Assembly: GCA_937897215.1 (NCBI GenBank)
Contig: CALCBQ010000071.1
Coordinates: 1-8,873 of the forward strand
DNA length: 8,873 nt
Reading direction: 5' to 3'
Origin: an uncultured Clostridia bacterium
Lineage (GTDB): Bacteria > Bacillota > Clostridia > Oscillospirales > Acutalibacteraceae
Positions 1 to 4,883 of this stretch are shown here, piece after piece. Each line of letters begins with the position of its first letter. Positions within the stretch are counted from its first letter, which is position 1. The notes under the pieces are model-generated. The model saw nothing but the letters and a program-made list of their open reading frames with translations. It searched no databases and was not told where the DNA came from. Position numbers and translations under genes: made by a program.

Positions 1-7
1 TTTGCCA

Positions 8-26
8 CCTCCCTCATGGAGGGAGG
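8..26. repeat. GC-rich perfect hairpin at window edge
   Basis: An 8-bp perfect stem (CCTCCCTC at 8-15, GAGGGAGG at 19-26) closes over a 3-base ATG loop. It is far more GC-rich than its surroundings. No T-run follows on either strand, so it is not a convincing intrinsic terminator. The preceding bases (GCCACCTCCCTC) resemble the dispersed palindromic intergenic repeats that I recall from Clostridia genomes, so it may be the end of such an element cut by the window edge. That identity is from memory and is not demonstrated here. Confidence 0.4.
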
Positions 27-64
27 GTAGTAGGTTGTGTCTATGCAATTAGCCCTACAAACTC

Positions 65-99
65 AAATTTACATAGCCCCAATTTCAATATGTCAATTT
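65..99. repeat. 11-bp imperfect inverted repeat upstream of the symporter gene
   Basis: The left arm AAATTTACATA (65-75) pairs with TATGTCAATTT (89-99) with one mismatch (T70/C94), across a 13-base spacer. It lies about 100-130 bases before the symporter start and just upstream of the likely promoter. That position would suit a regulator-binding site or a transcribed stem-loop. The minus-strand arm also contains TTGACA (97 to 92), so part of a leftward promoter is another reading. There is no direct evidence for function. Confidence 0.35.
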
Positions 100-128
100 T
101 TCGTTGTGTTTTTTATTACTTTTACCTA

Positions 129-157
129 TATAAAAACTCACGCGCTTCGTGTATAAT
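129..157 (+). promoter_or_regulatory. Probable promoter of the GPH symporter gene
   Basis: A perfect TATAAT -10 hexamer lies at 152-157, 40 bases before the ATG. The -35 at the ideal 17-base spacing (TATAAA, 129-134) is poor, so the promoter may need an activator, or an alternative pair TTGTGT (104-109) / TATATA (127-132) may be used. A short dyad, CACG-CGCTT-CGTG (139-151), sits directly against the -10. A repressor such as a LacI-family protein could bind there, but this is inference from position only. Confidence 0.4.
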
Positions 158-197
158 TGAATTATTGAATCACAACTATCAAAGAAAGGATTTTTTT

Positions 198-1637
198 ATG
201 AACTATGTAAGCAAAAAAGAAAGACGCAGTTTCTTAACCGGTCTTGCAGGGCAAAATATTGTTTACTGCTTTATTGGTGCTTCGTTCTTTCAATATTTCT
301 TAACTGATATTGCCAAGTTCCCTGCGCACTATGTTGCAATTCTTCTTATTGCAATGAAGGTGTGGGATGGTGTCAATGACCCTATTGTTGGTTCAATCGT
401 TGACCGTCATCGTTTTAAAAATGGCGAAAAACTCCGCCCATTACTTAAATACACACCAATACCTGTTGGTATTTTCACAGTACTTATTTTCGTTGTATTC
501 TCAACTGACGAAAAACTTTTATGGCTTCGCATGAGATACTTTGTAATTATGTATCTGTGTTGGGACATTTCTTACACTATGCAAGATGTTGCAATCTGGG
601 GTATGACTGCGGTTGTTACACCAAACTCAAGTGAACGCGACAAATTTGTACAGATGGCTCGCACTGTGGGCTCAGTTTTCTACGGCGTATTCAGTGCAGT
701 TATTCCTATGATTATGGAAATTGTTGCAAAGCAGTCAGGTAATTCATTGGCGCTCATGACTGTTTTATTTGCTATAATCTTTGGTCTTGGTGGTGCTTTA
801 GTCAGCGCAAAATGCTATAAGGCACAAGAAAGAGTCCGCCTTGTTGAGCCCACACAACAACAGACATCACTTATTGAATGTTTCAAACTGTTATTCCAGA
901 ATAAAATGCTTATGCTTGTAACACTTTCAAACATTTTTGGCTCACTTGCATTCGGCAATAACTTGGTTACATACTTCTTCAAATATAAAATGGAGCCGGT
1001 ATTTATTGCGGGCTTTGAACTTGGACCTCTTACTCTTACAACAGTTTATGGTGCAATCACTTATGCGCCAAGTTTCTTGGGTATGATTTTTGCCGACAAA
1101 CTTAAAATCAAATTCAAGGGTCATAGAAATCTTCTTATCTTCATTCAGATTTGCACAATTGTTGGCAAAGTGCTTGCTTGGATTATCGGATTTGAGGGCA
1201 ACAACATTCTTATTGGTATGATTATTATGGCAATCTGCGCAATTCCGTCAGGTGCGGCAAGTATTGCACAGACTTCTCTTTTCTGTGATAGTGTTGACTA
1301 TATGGAATGGAAAACAGGCAAGCGTACAGAGGGTGTTACATTTTCAATGCAGACATTCTTCACAAAGATTTCAAGTGGTATTACAGGCGCATTGGCTACA
1401 CTTTCACTCAGTATTCTCGGCTATGTTGCAGTTGAAGATTTTGAGGGTGCGGTTTACCTTGGCACTCAAACCGAGAGCTTTGAAAACTGGATTTGGCCAC
1501 TTACAATGCTCACTCCTGCAATAGCGGCGGTACTTTATATTATCCCGCTTCTCTTTATCAAATACACACCTGAACAAAAAGCACAGGTTGAAGCAGAATT
1601 AGCAGAACGCAGAGCGAAAGCAGAAGTTACTGAATAG
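198..1637 (+). CDS. GPH-family (MelB-like) sugar:cation symporter
   Basis: This is a 479-residue polytopic inner-membrane protein, the usual length for glycoside-pentoside-hexuronide:cation symporters, which import sugars with Na+ or H+. The family signature is clear: W56-D57-x-x-N60-D61-P62-x-x-G matches the helix II motif of MelB, whose two cation-site aspartates (Asp55, Asp59) have the same spacing. D130 in YTMQD matches MelB Asp124, and the EWKTGKR segment matches the region of MelB Lys377. At the position of MelB Asp19, a sugar-binding residue, this protein has N20 (GLAGQN against GAFGKD), so its substrate probably differs from melibiose. The C-terminus is a charged cytoplasmic tail (KYTPEQKAQVEAELAERR). 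The start at 198 is chosen because AAAGAAAGGA (181-190) is a good ribosome binding site; the 36 upstream in-frame residues do not look like transporter sequence. A hairpin terminator follows, then a second transporter. Substrate unknown; a galactoside is plausible given galT nearby. Confidence 0.88.
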   Translation: MNYVSKKERRSFLTGLAGQNIVYCFIGASFFQYFLTDIAKFPAHYVAILLIAMKVWDGVNDPIVGSIVDRHRFKNGEKLRPLLKYTPIPVGIFTVLIFVVFSTDEKLLWLRMRYFVIMYLCWDISYTMQDVAIWGMTAVVTPNSSERDKFVQMARTVGSVFYGVFSAVIPMIMEIVAKQSGNSLALMTVLFAIIFGLGGALVSAKCYKAQERVRLVEPTQQQTSLIECFKLLFQNKMLMLVTLSNIFGSLAFGNNLVTYFFKYKMEPVFIAGFELGPLTLTTVYGAITYAPSFLGMIFADKLKIKFKGHRNLLIFIQICTIVGKVLAWIIGFEGNNILIGMIIMAICAIPSGAASIAQTSLFCDSVDYMEWKTGKRTEGVTFSMQTFFTKISSGITGALATLSLSILGYVAVEDFEGAVYLGTQTESFENWIWPLTMLTPAIAAVLYIIPLLFIKYTPEQKAQVEAELAERRAKAEVTE

Positions 1638-1644
1638 AATATGA

Positions 1645-1685
1645 AACGACTGGTTGAAAAACTCAATCAGTCGTTCTTGTTTGTT
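1645..1685 (+). terminator. Intrinsic terminator after the symporter gene
   Basis: A 13-bp stem, AACGACTGGTTGA (1645-1657) with TCAATCAGTCGTT (1663-1675) and one G-T wobble, closes over the 5-base loop AAAAC. A T-rich but interrupted tail (CTTGTTTGTT) follows. It starts 8 bases after the symporter stop codon. The broken T-tract suggests that termination may be partial. Confidence 0.7.
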
Positions 1686-1712
1686 GAAATCACTGCTTTT
1701 ATGTGCTAAAAT
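1684..1712 (+). promoter_or_regulatory. Strong sigma-A-type promoter for the second transporter
   Basis: TTGAAA (1684-1689), a 17-base spacer and TAAAAT (1707-1712) are close to consensus. An extended -10 TGn (TGC, 1704-1706) is also present. The predicted transcript would start near 1719, only about 20 bases before the ATG, leaving just enough leader for the ribosome binding site. The -35 overlaps the tail of the preceding terminator. The second transporter can therefore be transcribed independently of the first. Confidence 0.7.
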
Positions 1713-1737
1713 AAAAACATTGAAAGGGGAAATTTTT

Positions 1738-3171
1738 ATGAGTAAAGTTTTAACTCCTGAGCAAATCAAGAAAAAAGAGTTGCGAAAGGTAAAAGAGATT
1801 GCTTATTGGGAAAAGCAGAAAGCAAGACCTAAAGGTAACACATATTTTTGGTACCTTGTGCTTATAATCGCGCTTATTTATGCAGTTGATGAAATTGCAT
1901 CACAAATCAATGCTCTTATGCAGACTGAAATCGCCAACGAATTTTTCAAAAGCGAAAGTGCAGTTACCATTCTTAACCTTTTGAATGTTGTAGCAATTCC
2001 GTTTCAGATTTTAGGTCTTCTTTACAGACCACTTGCAGACCGTTTTGGCAGAAAGACATTCCTTATTATCAACACCTTTGGAATGGCATTTGCATTGTTT
2101 GTTATTTTCCTTTCACAAAACGCAATTATGTATTTTATAGGTGCATGTATGATTCTTTTCTTTGTGCCTCACGATATGCACGTTGTTTATATTATGGAAT
2201 CTGCACCTGCTAAAAGTCGTGCTATTACATATTCTGTAGTCAAATTCTTTGCAAATATGGCAGTTATGCTTGTGCCTGTTCTTCGTCGTTTGCTTATGCA
2301 GAATGCAAGCGAATGGCGTAATGTTTATATGATTCCTGCAATAGTTGGTATTGTTGTTTCTCTTGTTGCTCTTCTTTGTGCAAGAGAAACTGACGCCTTT
2401 ATTGAGTCTCGTCTTCGTTATCTTAAAATGACTGAAGAGGAATTACAAGCAGAAGAAGCAAAGAAAAAGGCTCAGGATTCTCAGGGTGGTCTTATTGATG
2501 CACTTAAATTCGGTATGAAACACAAGCAACTCCGTTGGGTATTTATCTGCTTTGCCCTTGCAGGTATTGGCGTTATTGGTAGTATGAACTATCAGGCAAT
2601 TCTTACCCACGGTTATGCCCAGAGTGTATATGGCTCAAATGCAAAAGAGTTTTTGGACCTTGTAAGTGTCAATCAGGTTAGTCAGGCGCTTATCTTATAC
2701 CCTATTGGCATGGCACTTTCACAAGTTATTATGGGCTTTATTTCTGATAAAAAAGGCAGAAAAGCAGCGGCGATTACAGTTGCTACAAACTGTGTTTTAT
2801 GCTTTATAGCATTCACGATAGGTGCAAGAATGAATCTTACACCATCTCTTGTAGGATTCTTCTGTGGTGCGTTTGTTGGTAGTTATTACTCAACAAACGA
2901 TGTACTTATTATGATGGCAAGTGAATCTGCACCAACAAATCTTCGTTCTTCTGCAACAGCAGCACAAACTGTTGTCGGATTTGTAGGATATGCAATCGGC
3001 TTTATTACAAACACAATTCTCGCCCTTATTTTTGGCGATGGTGTAATAGGCACAGTTGCTCTTTGCTTGCTTGTACCAAGTTTTGTAATCACTATTATTG
3101 CACTTATTAAAAATACTCACGATACAAAAGGTCTTGACCTTGAAACTGTTACAGGTACAGAGTGGGACTAA
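1738..3171 (+). CDS. MFS transporter, sugar-porter-like
   Basis: This 477-residue polytopic membrane protein has the two-fold symmetric signatures of the major facilitator superfamily. The loop 2-3 motif is RPLADRFGRK (97-106), with its counterpart ISDKKGRK (335-342) in the second half. ESAPAKSR (154-161) and ESAPTNLR (396-403) are repeated at equivalent places in the two halves, and the C-terminal HDTKGLDLETV (461-471) recalls the PETKG motif of sugar porters. A charged, Lys/Glu/Gln-rich cytoplasmic segment (about 1-32) precedes the first helix, and a second charged loop (about 216-265) joins the halves. The start at 1738 is set by GAAAGGGGA (1722-1730); a 28-codon upstream extension would run back through the terminator and promoter. 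It lies 100 bases after the GPH symporter and converges on galT, so a sugar substrate is plausible, but this MFS branch also contains carriers of organic acids and other solutes. Direction and substrate cannot be read from the sequence. Confidence 0.82.
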   Translation: MSKVLTPEQIKKKELRKVKEIAYWEKQKARPKGNTYFWYLVLIIALIYAVDEIASQINALMQTEIANEFFKSESAVTILNLLNVVAIPFQILGLLYRPLADRFGRKTFLIINTFGMAFALFVIFLSQNAIMYFIGACMILFFVPHDMHVVYIMESAPAKSRAITYSVVKFFANMAVMLVPVLRRLLMQNASEWRNVYMIPAIVGIVVSLVALLCARETDAFIESRLRYLKMTEEELQAEEAKKKAQDSQGGLIDALKFGMKHKQLRWVFICFALAGIGVIGSMNYQAILTHGYAQSVYGSNAKEFLDLVSVNQVSQALILYPIGMALSQVIMGFISDKKGRKAAAITVATNCVLCFIAFTIGARMNLTPSLVGFFCGAFVGSYYSTNDVLIMMASESAPTNLRSSATAAQTVVGFVGYAIGFITNTILALIFGDGVIGTVALCLLVPSFVITIIALIKNTHDTKGLDLETVTGTEWD

Positions 3172-3207
3172 TTTGAAGTAAGAAGTAATAGTGAATAGTT
3201 AAAAAGT

Positions 3208-3237
3208 AAACTCCCTACAAAATTTGTAGGGAGTTTT
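3208..3237. terminator. Bidirectional terminator between the MFS gene and galT
   Basis: The left arm AAACTCCCTACA (3208-3219) pairs with TGTAGGGAGTTT (3225-3236) across a short AT loop, with GC pairs in the middle of the stem. On + it is followed by T-rich sequence (TAGTTTGTTACTTT). On - it is followed by ACTTTTTAAC. It sits between convergent genes, 36 bases after the MFS stop and 22 bases beyond the galT stop, as expected for a shared terminator. Confidence 0.78.
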
Positions 3238-3259
3238 AGTTTGTTACTTTAACTTAGAA

Positions 3260-4756
3260 TTATTTTACACTTGAAATGAATTTCTTAAACTGTGCTTTAC
3301 CCTTTTCATTTCTGTCAAACACACCGCACTGTTCAAGAATACTTGCAAATACAAGTCCGATTTCGTCGCGAAGAATCTGTTCACAATTGTCTTCGTTAAT
3401 ATCGTCATATTTTGCCTTGATTTTCATTGTCCAATCATAGTGCTTTGCAATTCTTTCGTCTGCTTTAATATCTTTATTTTCGAGAATTGCATCACGAAGA
3501 ATTGCCATTTCTGTTTTAAGACGAGACGGAAGCACTGCAAGTCCCATAACTTCGATAAGACCGATATTTTCTTTCTTGATGTTATGATATTCAGGGTGTG
3601 GATGGTAGAATCCGTCAGGATATTCTTCTGTTGTAATATTATTACGAAGAACAAGGTCGATTTCATATTTGCCATTTACAAATCTTGTAATTGGTGTAAT
3701 TGTGTTATGAATTTCTCCGTCGTCAGTTTTGGCGATAATAAACGCTTCATCATCTGAATAATCGCGCCATGTTGCAAGGATTTTGCCTGCAAGCGTGCAA
3801 ATTCTGTCAGTGTCCTCCCCTTGAAGACGGATAACACTCATTGGCCATTTTACAATACCTGCTGTAACATCTTCGAAGCCCTCAAAAGTAACGAATTCTT
3901 CGATTTCTGCCTTTGCCATTGCAAACTCATAACGACCACCCTGAAAATGCTCGTGAGTAAGAATTGAACCACCCGAAATTGGCAAATCAGAGTTTGAGCC
4001 GATAAAGTAGTGTGGGAATTGCTTCACAAAATCAAAAAGGCGTCTGAAATTCTTTTCACAAACTTTCATTGGTTTGTGTGCTTCGTCAAACACGATACAA
4101 TGCTCGTTATAGTAAACATAAGGAGAATATTGAAGATAAGCATTCACACCGTCAAGGCAAATTGGAATGACTCTGTGATTTTGACGTGCGGGATGATTTA
4201 CACGACCGCGGTAACCCTCATTTTCTTTACAGAGAAGGCAAGTAGGATATGAACTTTGTTCCATTTTTGTAGCCGCCGCAATTGCTTTAGGGTCTTTTTC
4301 AGGTTTTGCGAGATTGATTGTAATATCAATATCGCCATACTGTGTTTTTGTAATCCACTTAACATCATTTTTTATTCTGTATTCGCGGATATAGTCGCTT
4401 TTTCTTGAAAGATGATAGTAGTAATCGGTTGCACTTTCAGGAGAAATCTTATATTTTTCTTTAAATGTTTTAATAACTTCTGATGGTCTTGGAGTAATTG
4501 CCCCCATTACCTTTGTATCAAACAAATCTTTATATACAACCGAATCTTCGCAAAGTCCTTTTTCCACAGCATAGTCAAGAATTGTTTTAAGGATTTCTTG
4601 AAGGTCAGCACTCTTTACTTCGGCATCAGTTTCCATATTGTCCAAATCTAAAATTTCAAGAATTCTGTTAACAGCCCAAATTTTATCTGCTTCTTCAATC
4701 AAGCCCTCTTTAACGCCGTATGCTACAAGAGAATTTATTGCTTCGTAAATGTTCAT
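3260..4756 (-). CDS. galT: UDP-glucose--hexose-1-phosphate uridylyltransferase, class II (GalT)
   Basis: GalT exchanges UMP between UDP-glucose and galactose-1-phosphate, giving glucose-1-phosphate and UDP-galactose, the central step of the cytoplasmic Leloir pathway. The 498-residue length and the N-terminus (MNIYEAINSLVAYGVKEGLI) fit the Firmicutes-type class II GalT rather than the shorter E. coli type. The active-site region reads GGSILTHEHFQGG (262-274), with the HEHxQ motif at 268-272 in place of the HPHPQ of class I enzymes. Other recognisable stretches are PTCLLCKEN (171-179), VFDEAHKPM (222-230) and the WPMSVIRL segment in the second half. AAGGAGT (4764-4770, read on -) is a strong ribosome binding site 7 bases before the ATG. 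The gene is monocistronic here: it has its own promoter, an upstream terminator and a shared downstream terminator. Neither galK nor galE is in the window. Convergence with two sugar-type transporters suggests one galactose-use locus, which is inference. Confidence 0.95.
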   Translation of the reverse strand: MNIYEAINSLVAYGVKEGLIEEADKIWAVNRILEILDLDNMETDAEVKSADLQEILKTILDYAVEKGLCEDSVVYKDLFDTKVMGAITPRPSEVIKTFKEKYKISPESATDYYYHLSRKSDYIREYRIKNDVKWITKTQYGDIDITINLAKPEKDPKAIAAATKMEQSSYPTCLLCKENEGYRGRVNHPARQNHRVIPICLDGVNAYLQYSPYVYYNEHCIVFDEAHKPMKVCEKNFRRLFDFVKQFPHYFIGSNSDLPISGGSILTHEHFQGGRYEFAMAKAEIEEFVTFEGFEDVTAGIVKWPMSVIRLQGEDTDRICTLAGKILATWRDYSDDEAFIIAKTDDGEIHNTITPITRFVNGKYEIDLVLRNNITTEEYPDGFYHPHPEYHNIKKENIGLIEVMGLAVLPSRLKTEMAILRDAILENKDIKADERIAKHYDWTMKIKAKYDDINEDNCEQILRDEIGLVFASILEQCGVFDRNEKGKAQFKKFISSVK

Positions 4757-4793
4757 TGTGATTACTCCTTAAATGCCAAATTTATCTATTATA

Positions 4794-4821
4794 ATTATAA
4801 AACTTTTATTTCATATTTCAA
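4794..4821 (-). promoter_or_regulatory. galT promoter
   Basis: Read on -, TTGAAA (4821-4816), a 16-base spacer and a perfect TATAAT (4799-4794) lie about 38 bases before the galT start codon. A second TATAAT (4793-4788) follows directly, but its spacing of 22 is too long for the same -35. The promoter lies just downstream of the terminator at 4833-4864, which insulates galT from the hydrolase unit. No obvious operator dyad was seen in the leader. Confidence 0.68.
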
Positions 4822-4832
4822 GATGTTTTTAC

Positions 4833-4864
4833 AAAAAAACGGCAGAGAATTCAATCTCTGCCGT
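4833..4864 (-). terminator. Strong intrinsic terminator of the hydrolase gene
   Basis: A 10-bp perfect stem, ACGGCAGAGA (4839-4848) with TCTCTGCCGT (4855-4864), closes over a 6-base loop. Read on -, it is followed by a run of seven T (4839-4833), a textbook Rho-independent terminator. It starts 19 bases beyond the hydrolase stop codon and separates that unit from galT. Read on +, the stem is also followed by AATTTTTATTTT, but no + transcription unit is expected there. Confidence 0.88.
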
Positions 4865-4883
4865 AATTTTTATTTTATGGGGA

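Noticed and set aside
90..197. 36-residue N-terminal extension of the GPH symporter
   Set aside because: It runs through the promoter region, has no ribosome binding site, and the ATG at 198 has a strong one and matches the family N-terminus.
1654..1737. 28-residue N-terminal extension of the MFS transporter
   Set aside because: It covers the terminator hairpin and the promoter; the ATG at 1738 follows a strong ribosome binding site.
3175..3188. Tandem GAAGTAA GAAGTAA after the MFS stop codon
   Set aside because: Two 7-bp copies in a low-complexity purine tract are too short to support a functional call.
3440..3757. 105-residue + strand ORF inside galT
   Set aside because: It is antisense to a complete, well-conserved galT and has no ribosome binding site or domain.
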